From an uncultured Oscillospiraceae bacterium (GTDB lineage Bacteria > Bacillota > Clostridia > Oscillospirales > Acutalibacteraceae): 64,000 nt of DNA. The position numbers and the translations under genes are program-made. Location: the NCBI GenBank assembly GCA_900539165.1, contig UQAZ01000010.1:1-64000 (forward strand), in the 5' to 3' direction. Positions 43,110 to 51,157 of this stretch are shown here, piece by piece. The number at the start of each line of letters is the position of its first letter. The stretch's first letter is position 1. Under the pieces are notes generated by a model. That model saw only the letters and a program-made list of their open reading frames with translations. It did no database searches and was not told where the DNA came from.

Positions 43110-43331
43110 TTATTCAACTTCGATAAGTTCTGCGTCTGCTTTTCTGATTGAAAGCTCGTAGCCTCTTACGGTTATCTCCAAAGGATCGCCCAGGGGAGCA
43201 ACCTTGCGTATATTGACCTCAACACCCTTTGTGATACCCATATCCATAATTCTTCTTTTCAGTGCACCGTCGCCGTGAATTTTTTTTATAATCGCACTTT
43301 GACCGACTTTGATTTCTTTAAGCGTTTTCAT
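43110..43331 (-). CDS. feoA: FeoA domain protein 2
   Basis: A 73-residue SH3-like protein that supports FeoB. Typical features are LKEIKVGQSAIIKKI, RRIMDMGITKGVEVNI and DPLEITVRGYELSIRKADAELIEV. It lies 42 bases before feoB and 30 bases after the other feoA. Ribosome binding site AGGAGG. Confidence 0.92.
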   Translation of the reverse strand: MKTLKEIKVGQSAIIKKIHGDGALKRRIMDMGITKGVEVNIRKVAPLGDPLEITVRGYELSIRKADAELIEVE

Positions 43332-43361
43332 ATATTTCCTCCTAAAATTAAATCACTGTTG

Positions 43362-43574
43362 TTATACAAAAATTTTCATAGCCATCGATGCACCTATTGC
43401 AACTCTGGATTCTTTAACATTCACTATCAGATTTCCGTTTGATTCGGTAATAACTTTAACTGTTGAACCGACAACAAATCCTAAATCTGCCAAATGTTTT
43501 TTTGTAATTTCGTTGCCTGCTATTCTTTGGATGGTTAAATCCTCGTTGGCAGGCGCCAATTTTAACGGCATCAT
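43362..43574 (-). CDS. feoA: FeoA domain protein 1
   Basis: A 70-residue FeoA-fold protein and the first gene of the operon. MPLKLAPANEDLTIQRI and HLADLGFVVGSTVKVI followed by VNVKESRVAIGASMAMKI match the family. It differs clearly from the second FeoA, so the two may have different partners. An AGGAGG site precedes two tandem ATGs. Confidence 0.92.
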   Translation of the reverse strand: MMPLKLAPANEDLTIQRIAGNEITKKHLADLGFVVGSTVKVITESNGNLIVNVKESRVAIGASMAMKIFV

Positions 43575-43610
43575 TTTTTGCCTCCTGATACAGTTTTTTT
43601 GTCATAAAAC

Positions 43611-43628
43611 GGTTAGCGTTTGCTAACA
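43611..43628. promoter_or_regulatory. Palindrome 1 of the feo leader array
   Basis: GGTTAGC-GTTT-GCTAACA, the least symmetrical of three copies. Its centre is exactly 34 bases from palindrome 2. It is the copy nearest the feoA start codon. Confidence 0.85.
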
Positions 43629-43644
43629 TATTGTCCTTAAAATA

Positions 43645-43662
43645 GGTTAGCTCTCGCTAACC
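43645..43662. promoter_or_regulatory. Palindrome 2 of the feo leader array
   Basis: GGTTAGC-TCTC-GCTAACC, perfect 7-bp arms. On the transcript strand the loop reads GAGA, a GNRA-type tetraloop, so it could act as DNA operator or RNA hairpin. Confidence 0.85.
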
Positions 43663-43678
43663 TCGTTCGCTTATTAAC

Positions 43679-43696
43679 GGTTAGCTCTCGCTAACC
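43679..43696. promoter_or_regulatory. Palindrome 3 of the feo leader array
   Basis: Identical to palindrome 2 and centred 34 bases from it. It starts at or just after the predicted transcription start of the feo operon, so a bound repressor could block initiation. Confidence 0.85.
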
Positions 43697-43703
43697 ATTA
43701 CGT

Positions 43704-43732
43704 ATGATACAATATTTTTCTCTTATTGTCAA
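43704..43732 (-). promoter_or_regulatory. Predicted promoter of the feo operon
   Basis: Perfect TTGACA, 17 bases, TATCAT on the minus strand. The start point should fall near 43697, giving a 5' leader of about 120 bases that includes all three palindromes. Confidence 0.75.
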
Positions 43733-43761
43733 TAGTTTTTTGTACTTTTTTTGCCTGAATG

Positions 43762-43790
43762 TTGACAATCCTCGCCAAAACCTATATAGT
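43762..43790 (+). promoter_or_regulatory. Predicted promoter of the zinc-ribbon protein gene
   Basis: Perfect TTGACA, 17 bases, TATAGT; divergent from the feo promoter with 29 bases between the two -35 boxes. Confidence 0.7.
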
Positions 43791-43819
43791 TATTTTATAA
43801 TGTTAATAAAGGTGAATTT

Positions 43820-44833
43820 ATGAAGTGTAAAAATTGTGGTGCTTCTCTTGCACGGGGAAGCAGGGTATGTATTAACTGCGGTGCGGTGGTTAATGACAGA
43901 GAGGGTGTTAATTTCTCCGACATACCGAGAGATAATTATCCTCAGCCAAAGGCACGCACACCGATTTTTAAGAGAGTGATGTTGATTATTCTTGCTCTTG
44001 CTGTTATCATCGGAGCAAGCTGTGGCTCATATTTTTTGTTTTATCAAAGGAATATGACCAGGGAAAACCCCGAGCTTTCATTTACGGGCGGACAGGGAAT
44101 TATAAACGGTGACGAAAGCGTTGCTTTTGTTTCAATAGATAATTCGTCAAAGCTTGAGTTTATTCATTCGGTGAAGCTTTATGAAGGCGCTGTCGAGCAG
44201 CTTGATGTTATTACGACTAAGCCTGTGAGTGAGGATTATAAGTATACAAAAAATATCGACGATTCGTTCAGAGCTATATATTTTGATTTAGCGGATTTCA
44301 AACTTGCTTCGGGTAAAAACTATACATATACATTCGAGATGACCTTTAGTTTTTATAACGATGATAACCGCTATGTTTATTATCAGACAGTCAATTTCGC
44401 TTCGTCAGATAAAGACATCAGCGATGTGATTTTTGACCATACAATCAGCAACATTACTAATGATAATCAGGCTATTTCCGAAAACGAGGACGCTGAGGTA
44501 ACTAACGATTATATTTATGATAACTATTGGTATTCTCAGCCGTTTAAGGATAAAGATAATCGAACTGCAATAAATTCGCTGAAGTTTGATGATAACGGTA
44601 CTTGTACCGTAACCTATTATATCTTGGACGATGCCGGCAGATGGTCTGTAACGACTTATAAAGGCAGTTTTGAAATGGATGGCGATAAGGTTAAAGCAAA
44701 GCTTGATAACGGCAAATCAGCCGTTTTGGCGCTGAATCCAAAGGCGCGCACGCTCATCCCCGAATCAACTAATAAGACATTGGTAGAAAGAAAGCATAAT
44801 AGCGTTATAAACGCAGACGAGCTGTGTAAGTGA
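43820..44833 (+). CDS. Zinc-ribbon single-pass membrane protein of unknown function
   Basis: A 337-residue protein. The N-terminal zinc ribbon CKNCGASLARGSRVCINCG (two CxxC pairs, residues 3-21) is followed by a Pro-rich linker. One transmembrane helix (about 52-76, VMLIILALAVIIGASCGSYFLFY) leads to a large outside domain of about 255 residues rich in Tyr, Asp and Asn. The outside domain has no motif I recognise. A conserved-looking pattern LKFDDNGTCTVTYYILDDAGRW and YKGSFEMDGDKVKAKL near the end resembles small beta-sheet 'lipocalin-like' modules. It has its own promoter divergent from the feo operon; a link to iron is possible only by position. Confidence 0.65.
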   Translation: MKCKNCGASLARGSRVCINCGAVVNDREGVNFSDIPRDNYPQPKARTPIFKRVMLIILALAVIIGASCGSYFLFYQRNMTRENPELSFTGGQGIINGDESVAFVSIDNSSKLEFIHSVKLYEGAVEQLDVITTKPVSEDYKYTKNIDDSFRAIYFDLADFKLASGKNYTYTFEMTFSFYNDDNRYVYYQTVNFASSDKDISDVIFDHTISNITNDNQAISENEDAEVTNDYIYDNYWYSQPFKDKDNRTAINSLKFDDNGTCTVTYYILDDAGRWSVTTYKGSFEMDGDKVKAKLDNGKSAVLALNPKARTLIPESTNKTLVERKHNSVINADELCK

Positions 44834-44842
44834 TAAATTAAA

Positions 44843-44878
44843 AATCCCTCGTGATGTGTATTTGTATCAAGAGGGATT
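44843..44878. terminator. Bidirectional terminator closing the exopolysaccharide operon
   Basis: AATCCCTC pairs with GAGGGATT; an inner TGAT/ATCA pairing extends the stem. A T-run lies on the + side and an A-run (T on minus) on the other. It serves both the zinc-ribbon gene and the minus-strand operon, whose last stop codon lies within it. Confidence 0.75.
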
Positions 44879-45422
44879 AATTTTTTTGTTGCGCTTTGAT
44901 ATATATAACAGCACCCAGCAAACCGCCGACGGTGTTGTAAGTTAAGTCGCTGATTTGAAATGTGCCACGGCAGGTAATAAGCTGTATTACCTCAATGCTC
45001 AGCGAAAGTACAAAAGATAATACTGTGCATTTAATCAGCATATCTTTGTCATTTTTGAATTTGTGCGAAAAGTTTAGCAGAATTAAAAGTATCAGTATGG
45101 TGAAGAGTGCAATGTTGCCCACGAAGGGTGATAGGTCAATTTTTAGCGGATTGCATTTTACTATTCCCCAATCCTGCCACACTATTGACAGGGGAGCATA
45201 TATGGCTGTGCGACAGAGCAGCGTTCTGTAAAGTACCATATAGCAGTAGGTGAGCAGATATATGAAGTATCTGCTCTTTTTTTCGTTTAATGAATTAATA
45301 TATCCGTCAATTCTGCCGTGTTTTATCATGTATGTTAAAACAGTCAGCATTATTGCCAGCGTAAACCCCTGCGGAAAACTGCACTTAACAGTCCTTATGA
45401 TGTCGATGATGATTACTTTCAT
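44877..45422 (-). CDS. VanZ-like family membrane protein
   Basis: A 181-residue protein with about five hydrophobic helices. The VanZ hallmark is at the C-terminal end: SLSIEVIQLITCRGTFQISD followed by TYNTVGGLLGAVIY. VanZ proteins confer low teicoplanin resistance in one case, but most have no known role. It is the last gene of the exopolysaccharide operon, and its start overlaps the Wzx stop by 4 bases. VanZ-like genes are often found with surface polysaccharide genes. Confidence 0.85.
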   Translation of the reverse strand: MKVIIIDIIRTVKCSFPQGFTLAIMLTVLTYMIKHGRIDGYINSLNEKKSRYFIYLLTYCYMVLYRTLLCRTAIYAPLSIVWQDWGIVKCNPLKIDLSPFVGNIALFTILILLILLNFSHKFKNDKDMLIKCTVLSFVLSLSIEVIQLITCRGTFQISDLTYNTVGGLLGAVIYIKAQQKN

Positions 45423-46954
45423 AATTCACCCTTTTTTAATCGCCTTGTTACCTTACTGATTAATGGTTGCACATACAGTTTATATACTGTTATGATTTCA
45501 TTTTTATTAAGTACAAAATTAATTATTAAATATATCGTAACGGTAATCAGCGTAGTTATCACAGCATAAATAATCCACTGACTTATGCTGTTTATTTGGT
45601 CAAATTTTAGACCTCTTGCACACAGGAATATGATTGCAAAAGCAATAATGTTGATTATATATTTATATGCGATTTTCTTTATATCCCAAAAAATAATGTT
45701 TTTAGAAAGATAGCGTATGTAATCAATGCTTCTAAACGCCATTGCTGCCAATGTACCTATACCAACACCGACAAGACCGTATTTGTTTACAAGTAATAGT
45801 GATATAACTATATTAATTCCGGCTTCTATATAGCTGTTTTTCATTGTTTGCCTAAAGTGACCTGCGGCAAAGATAATGCAAGAATACGAGCATCGTACAC
45901 AATAAAGATAATCGGCTACCAAAACTATCGCTGCATAAAGCGGTCTGATATAGTTAATGTCCGTAGCACCGTTTGTGTAAAGTCTCACAAATGGCAATAT
46001 CATAAAAAATGCAACCGTAAACAAAACAGAGAAGATCAGCATATTTAAGTAATCAAATGCTATGTAATATTTTTTTACCTTTTTGCTTTCTCCGTTTGCG
46101 ATCATATTTCCAAAAGCTGCCGAAACTCCGTTTGAAAGAGCAGCCTGAACAGAGTGCATACCTGAGGTTATAAGAGTGTAAACAGAATACACAGATACCT
46201 CGAGTACGCCTGAAAATAATGTTAAAAGCACTATGTCGGCATTTCCATGTATAAAGGTTGCTATGTGCTGGCCTAATCCGTTCCATTTATCGCTTAATAT
46301 AGACTTATTTCGTTCAATATTGTGATTTATATTGTAGTTCTTTTTTACATAGACGCTGAAAACAACGGGTATAGAGACTAAAGCGATTGCTCCGGCTGAT
46401 TTAACAAGTATAATATCCGCTTTAAGGAATATAAATAATGCGATTAATATTGTACTTATTAAGTTTGCAATACCCTTTGTAAAGTTTACAATATAGGCTT
46501 TTTGGTCTGCTTGAATTACAAGTTGATTAACAAGGCCAAAAAAATACTGAGTCAAATATGTTGTTGAAATAATGAGGATTAAAGCGGTTACAGTGAATCT
46601 TGAGGATGTATTATTCTTGGCTATATAAGGGAATATAATACAGAGTATTATCACATATATTATGGTTATATAGGCAATTATATCAAAGAATTTTTTTGAT
46701 TCCTTATATACCTGACTCATTTTAATTGAGTCGTTTGTAGCCAAAGCGTCATAGTATTTTACCAATACCACACCGCCGATACCTGATTCTAAAAGAACAA
46801 CAAATGATAGAAATTGTGTTATAGAGGTTATAAGACCGTTTATAGATGAGCCGTAATTGTGAATAATCAAATGAGGAACGATGAAATTCGTTATCAGCAT
46901 TATTGATTGAAGCATCAGGCTGGAAATTATATTATAAAATGCTTTTTTTTGCAT
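45419..46954 (-). CDS. Polysaccharide flippase (Wzx-like, PST/MATE superfamily)
   Basis: A 511-residue membrane protein with about 14 hydrophobic helices. It should carry lipid-linked repeat units across the membrane. The N-terminal stretch SSLMLQSIMLITNFIVPHLIIHNYG followed by INGLITSITQFLSF is typical of Gram-positive PST exporters. The gene is AT-rich compared with the flanking operons. It lies next to the Wzy-like gene, with a 119-base gap that holds a hairpin. Confidence 0.88.
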   Translation of the reverse strand: MQKKAFYNIISSLMLQSIMLITNFIVPHLIIHNYGSSINGLITSITQFLSFVVLLESGIGGVVLVKYYDALATNDSIKMSQVYKESKKFFDIIAYITIIYVIILCIIFPYIAKNNTSSRFTVTALILIISTTYLTQYFFGLVNQLVIQADQKAYIVNFTKGIANLISTILIALFIFLKADIILVKSAGAIALVSIPVVFSVYVKKNYNINHNIERNKSILSDKWNGLGQHIATFIHGNADIVLLTLFSGVLEVSVYSVYTLITSGMHSVQAALSNGVSAAFGNMIANGESKKVKKYYIAFDYLNMLIFSVLFTVAFFMILPFVRLYTNGATDINYIRPLYAAIVLVADYLYCVRCSYSCIIFAAGHFRQTMKNSYIEAGINIVISLLLVNKYGLVGVGIGTLAAMAFRSIDYIRYLSKNIIFWDIKKIAYKYIINIIAFAIIFLCARGLKFDQINSISQWIIYAVITTLITVTIYLIINFVLNKNEIITVYKLYVQPLISKVTRRLKKGEL

Positions 46955-47035
46955 TAGTTTTTCGTCCTTGCTTGATATTTTCTAAAATTAAAATTAATTC
47001 AAATTATAGAAATCGTTTTAATTATTTATGCAGTC

Positions 47036-47063
47036 AATGCAGCAACTGATTTGTTGCTGCATT
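47036..47063 (-). promoter_or_regulatory. Hairpin within the operon between wzy and wzx
   Basis: AATGCAGCAAC pairs perfectly with GTTGCTGCATT around a 6-base loop. No T-run follows on the minus strand, so it is more likely a processing or stability element than a terminator. The rest of this 119-base gap is AT-rich. Confidence 0.55.
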
Positions 47064-47073
47064 TGATAAAGCA

Positions 47074-48327
47074 TTATTTACTTTCTTTTTTAGGAAATTC
47101 ATGTATAGATGTAATTAGTCCTAAAAACAGGAATGGTGCCATAGCCGACGGATAGAAAAAAGCAGGTGCGGCAAACGATGAGATTAGGTCATAAATAATG
47201 ATGGATATTGCAACCCAAAAATAATACATATCTTTTTTTCTGCTTTGAATAATGTAAATTAACATACTGATAATTGCAAGGCAGAAACTAACTAAGCCGA
47301 GCCATCCGGTTTGAGCAATTACAATAGGCCAAAAAGTATCACTTAAAAATTTACCAAAGCGTCCTTCGCCCATTCCTATATCCGTTCTTCTGTAATAACC
47401 AAGTTTAATGTATAACTTTGAATAATATTGTGCTGCCATACTTGATGCATAGCTTCCAAAGCCTGTTCCATTTGGGAAAAATTTGTTTGCCAGTATAATG
47501 CTGTCTTGAGTCAGTACTTTTCTGGCAGATGTGTCGGTTTCAATATAATAACCTGTGAAGGAATCGTAGCCAAAATAGCCCGCACCGGCAACAGATGCAA
47601 TTCCTACCGGAAGAATGCTTTTGAAATTGAATTTAATAAAATAGATATAGAAAATAAATAAAACAAATACAGCAACAATGGCTTTAGTTCTAAATGTAAG
47701 AATCATTACAACAGTGAGCATTGCTATGTAGTAAATATTATGCTTATAATATTTGTAGTTATATGAAAGAAGGAATATTACCGTTATACATGCTCTTGCA
47801 AGACTTTCGGGGTGTCCAAAGAACAAGCAAACCGAATTTGCGAAAAAGCGGAAGTCTTGAACCTTAAACCACGGAGTTAAAAACGCATCATGTATTGCCA
47901 GGATGCAGAATATAACAGCTATTATTTTGCATATCGTATTTACAGAGAAAAAATATTTTTGTGTCAATTTACCTTGGGTAAGCAATCTTGCACACAAATA
48001 ATATATGAAAAATTTTGAACAGGTGTATGCATCAACCAGCATATATGAAATGTCTTGGTATTTATACTTGAATCCCGAAACTATTCCTATAATTTCAAAT
48101 ACCAGCATAAACATAAGCATATATCGTTCGAATTTTATCAGCGTTATTTCAGATTTCATTGCCCTAAACAGAACTGCCATAACCATAAGCACTCCGATTG
48201 CCTCATCAGAGTATTTGATTAAGGTGCCTATTACCCTACTGTCTATTAAGTCTGAAAGGCTCGGCTGAAATATCAAATAAAGAAATAAAAATTTCCAAAT
48301 ATCTATGTTTCTTATTTTTAGCGTCAT
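47074..48327 (-). CDS. Wzy-like polysaccharide polymerase
   Basis: A 417-residue membrane protein with about 11 hydrophobic helices and a larger outside loop at about residues 255-315 (FTGYYIETDTSARKVLTQDS, GTGFGSYASSMAAQYYSKL). The GxGxGSY-type loop is common in O-antigen polymerases/ligases. Sequence identity in this family is low, so the call rests on topology and position between a glycosyltransferase gene and the flippase. Confidence 0.75.
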   Translation of the reverse strand: MTLKIRNIDIWKFLFLYLIFQPSLSDLIDSRVIGTLIKYSDEAIGVLMVMAVLFRAMKSEITLIKFERYMLMFMLVFEIIGIVSGFKYKYQDISYMLVDAYTCSKFFIYYLCARLLTQGKLTQKYFFSVNTICKIIAVIFCILAIHDAFLTPWFKVQDFRFFANSVCLFFGHPESLARACITVIFLLSYNYKYYKHNIYYIAMLTVVMILTFRTKAIVAVFVLFIFYIYFIKFNFKSILPVGIASVAGAGYFGYDSFTGYYIETDTSARKVLTQDSIILANKFFPNGTGFGSYASSMAAQYYSKLYIKLGYYRRTDIGMGEGRFGKFLSDTFWPIVIAQTGWLGLVSFCLAIISMLIYIIQSRKKDMYYFWVAISIIIYDLISSFAAPAFFYPSAMAPFLFLGLITSIHEFPKKESK

Positions 48328-48342
48328 TTTTGATTTGTGTCC

Positions 48343-49407
48343 TTAGTTTTTTAATATTTTTTTGTAAAATACTTCTATCTGTCTCGCCATTACTTTTTCG
48401 TTACACTCATTTTTCAAGTATTCTTGAGCATTGGCAATTATCTGTTTTTCGTGTTCGGGATTGGCTAAAACAGAATTTATAGTATCAGCACATGATTTTA
48501 CATCTTTAGGTGTATAAAACACGGCTGTTTTTCCGTTTTGAGCATAGCCCTTTAGGCTTGGTACATCTGCGCTGATGACGCATTTTCCAAGAGCCATTTG
48601 CTGTAAAAATGTCATTTGACCGTAGGAGTAGTTAAATGCCTCAAGCGGCAAAACGCACAGCCTCGAATTATATATTTGATTTATCATTTCTTTAACGGGA
48701 ATATGCGGAATTTGTTCAACTCCTTTGACTCCGTTATATTTTTCATTCACACAGCCGATAATTTTTAATTTCAGGTCGGTGTTAAGCGTTTCATACGCTT
48801 TTACAAGCGTGTCCCAATCTCTGCGTGAAGCACCTATGCAAACTATGTATTTGCCGTAATCATCATTTTTTTTAAGACTGGCGCTGTCAAAAAATTCCAA
48901 ATCTGTGCCAAAGCGTATAAATTCACTCTTATCTGCCAGCCATGGATAGTATTTTTTATAATATTCCTTTTGGCATTTTGTGTGATAAATGATGCCGTCG
49001 ATAGATTTGCTTACATATTGCATTGCCTTCATTACCTTGCCGCTTTCGGCAGCAGAATTAAAACAACCTATGTCAAATACAATATGCTTAACTTTTTTCT
49101 TAAATATGCGTTGCCACAGTGCAACGATTACAGCACTTGGCATTCCGTGTGATACAACTAAATCATATTTATCAAGCCTTGGTATAGCCTTCAGTCCTTG
49201 AATAATGTAAAAATGCAGTTTTCGCATCTCAAAACATTCAAGAGCAGGACAGGACGAAATGTCTATTACATCAACTTTGGGCTTTTCGTCAAAGTATCTG
49301 TAAAACCAATAATCCTTGCCCTTAATGTAATAATCCGGCGGTTGCTTGTCGGAAGGAACAGTATCACAATATTTAATTTTCCAATTAACAAGCATCAGTA
49401 TTTTCAT
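48343..49407 (-). CDS. Glycosyltransferase (GT4-like)
   Basis: A 354-residue GT-B protein. A longer frame begins at a TTG, but the ATG at 49407 overlaps the stop of the gene before it (TAATG) and has GGGAG 10 bases ahead. The N-terminus reads MKILMLVNWKIKYC. The C-terminal half has YIVCIGASRRDWDTLVKAYE and GQMTFLQQMALGKCVISADV, the donor-binding part of GT4 enzymes. The sugar and acceptor are unknown. Confidence 0.82.
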   Translation of the reverse strand: MKILMLVNWKIKYCDTVPSDKQPPDYYIKGKDYWFYRYFDEKPKVDVIDISSCPALECFEMRKLHFYIIQGLKAIPRLDKYDLVVSHGMPSAVIVALWQRIFKKKVKHIVFDIGCFNSAAESGKVMKAMQYVSKSIDGIIYHTKCQKEYYKKYYPWLADKSEFIRFGTDLEFFDSASLKKNDDYGKYIVCIGASRRDWDTLVKAYETLNTDLKLKIIGCVNEKYNGVKGVEQIPHIPVKEMINQIYNSRLCVLPLEAFNYSYGQMTFLQQMALGKCVISADVPSLKGYAQNGKTAVFYTPKDVKSCADTINSVLANPEHEKQIIANAQEYLKNECNEKVMARQIEVFYKKILKN

Positions 49408-49970
49408 TAGTTGATTTTCTCCCAAGAATTGGTTGTAAAATTATATTGTTTAATTATTTTTGCAGGGATTCCCACAGCCACGCTGTAATCTGGTATATCC
49501 TTTGTCACTACTGAATTAGCACCGATAACGCAGTTCTTTCCTATGTGAACATCGCCTATGATGGCTACGTGAGTTCCAATCCATGAGCCATCACCTATTT
49601 TTAGTGTACTATGGCCGTTGTTTTTTATATCTAACGCACCTTGAGAGATTATCGGTTTATTAATATCTGCATAATTATGGTCTTGAGAACAGATGTAATT
49701 ATCAGGTCCAAACAATACATATTCACCGATTTCGATATTTCCGGCAATTCTGTTACGAGTCCCTATGTCGGTACCTTTTCCTATAACAAATTTTTCTGCG
49801 GCAAAAATATCACAATATGGTCTTATTTGAACATCGGCACCGAGAACTATATTTTTTCCGTTTGCGATATGAACGTTTTTACCAATATAAACGCTTTCGT
49901 GTGTTTTTATATTTTTCAAATGGCATTTAATAGCGCCGATTAAATATTTAATTCGTTGTTTAATATTCAT
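49407..49970 (-). CDS. Hexapeptide-repeat O-acetyltransferase
   Basis: A 187-residue left-handed beta-helix protein of the LbetaH acyltransferase family. Repeats of the [LIV]-G-x-x-x-x type run from VYIGKNVHIANGKNIVLGAD to the C-terminal IGKNCVIGANSVVTKDIPDY followed by GIPAKII. The catalytic His is probably in CSQDHNYADI. It should acetylate a sugar of the repeat unit. It lies between the radical SAM and glycosyltransferase genes. Confidence 0.88.
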   Translation of the reverse strand: MNIKQRIKYLIGAIKCHLKNIKTHESVYIGKNVHIANGKNIVLGADVQIRPYCDIFAAEKFVIGKGTDIGTRNRIAGNIEIGEYVLFGPDNYICSQDHNYADINKPIISQGALDIKNNGHSTLKIGDGSWIGTHVAIIGDVHIGKNCVIGANSVVTKDIPDYSVAVGIPAKIIKQYNFTTNSWEKIN

Positions 49971-49976
49971 AAGTTA

Positions 49977-51152
49977 TTACTTTACACTCATCTGTCTTGC
50001 GATGTCTGCGTCGACGATTTCTTCTCCGGTTTTGTTTTTTAATTCATTTTTTGAAGCCTCGGACAAGCCGTTGTTTATTTCTGCATTTAAGTCGCAGGTT
50101 GATAGTTTGTCAAGTTCTTCCTTTGTGACCTTACCGTCACGATAGTTACGCACAACATCAAGCTCATACATACTGTATTTCTTATCCTTAAAGTAGCGTA
50201 AAAACTTGTGTTTGATAACCCAAGCGGCAGGCACCCAAATATATTTGTGCATAGCGGGGGAGACAGAACCTATCATCCAGCAGTTTCTGTCGCAGTGGCG
50301 CACCTTTTCTCTTACTCTGTCGGCTTGCTCACTGTCCCACAGCTCGTCCCAGTTTTGCTCATTGAGGTTGCCCATAACCTCCTTGTCCTTTGTACCGTTA
50401 CACGGCATTACGTCTCCATACGGGTCAATAAAGAATGTGTCAAAGCTCATATCGCATGGGAGAAGTCTTTTTTGACCGTAGATATAGTTAATGAGTCCGT
50501 GATTAAAATATGCTCTGAACCATTTTTTTGGGCTGTTTGATGCAAGCAATTCATTAATTAAATTCTCGAAGTTTTCGGCAACCATCGGTCTGTCGTTTAT
50601 TTTGTTTTTTGCCTCAACGAAATAAAAACTGTTATGCAGCGAAGCGGTGGCAAATTCCATACCCATCTCGTTTGAAAGCTCGTAAAGAGGAACGAGGTCG
50701 GGAGCATTTTTGTCCTGAACGGTCATACCGAATCCAACGTCTTTCATTCCCATATCAACCAGAGTTTTGAGCGTGGTATAACCTTTGTTAAAGCCGTCCT
50801 TTAAGCCCCTGATTTCGTTATTTGTGTTTTCAAGACCTTCAATCGAAATGCGAATACCGATTTGAGGAAATTCCTTGCATAAATCAACGATTCTGTCAGT
50901 AAAAAATCCGTTTGTAGATATAACAATTCTGTCGCTTTTTTTATACAATTCTCTGATTATGTCCTTCAAATCCTCACGGATGAAAGGCTCGCCACCCGTA
51001 ATGTTTGTAAAATACATTTTAGGAAGTTTTTTGATAGTTTCAATGCTGATTTCCTCCTCAGCTTTTGACGGTGCCTTGTATCTGTTGCACATTGAGCATC
51101 TCGCATTACATCGGTAGGTTACTATTACTGTTCCGTTTAATTTTTTTGCCAT
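49977..51152 (-). CDS. Radical SAM protein with SPASM-like C-terminus
   Basis: A 391-residue protein. The iron-sulfur cluster motif C15-x3-C19-x2-C22 (RCNARCSMCNRY) is near the N-terminus. The SAM-binding GGEP motif is in NITGGEPFIRED, and ISTNGF and RISIEGLE follow the radical SAM barrel. A Cys-rich C-terminal part (LLPCDMSFDTFFIDPYGDVMPC split, then CDRNCW) is SPASM/Twitch-like and would hold further clusters. Known relatives modify peptides, heads of lipids or sugars. It lies between two acyltransferase genes in the capsule operon; the substrate is unknown. Confidence 0.85.
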   Translation of the reverse strand: MAKKLNGTVIVTYRCNARCSMCNRYKAPSKAEEEISIETIKKLPKMYFTNITGGEPFIREDLKDIIRELYKKSDRIVISTNGFFTDRIVDLCKEFPQIGIRISIEGLENTNNEIRGLKDGFNKGYTTLKTLVDMGMKDVGFGMTVQDKNAPDLVPLYELSNEMGMEFATASLHNSFYFVEAKNKINDRPMVAENFENLINELLASNSPKKWFRAYFNHGLINYIYGQKRLLPCDMSFDTFFIDPYGDVMPCNGTKDKEVMGNLNEQNWDELWDSEQADRVREKVRHCDRNCWMIGSVSPAMHKYIWVPAAWVIKHKFLRYFKDKKYSMYELDVVRNYRDGKVTKEELDKLSTCDLNAEINNGLSEASKNELKNKTGEEIVDADIARQMSVK

Positions 51153-51157
51153 TTAAA

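Noticed and set aside
43611..43696. Short CRISPR array
   Set aside because: The repeats are 18-bp perfect palindromes, only three, with 16-base spacers and no cas genes; operator or RNA hairpin fits better.
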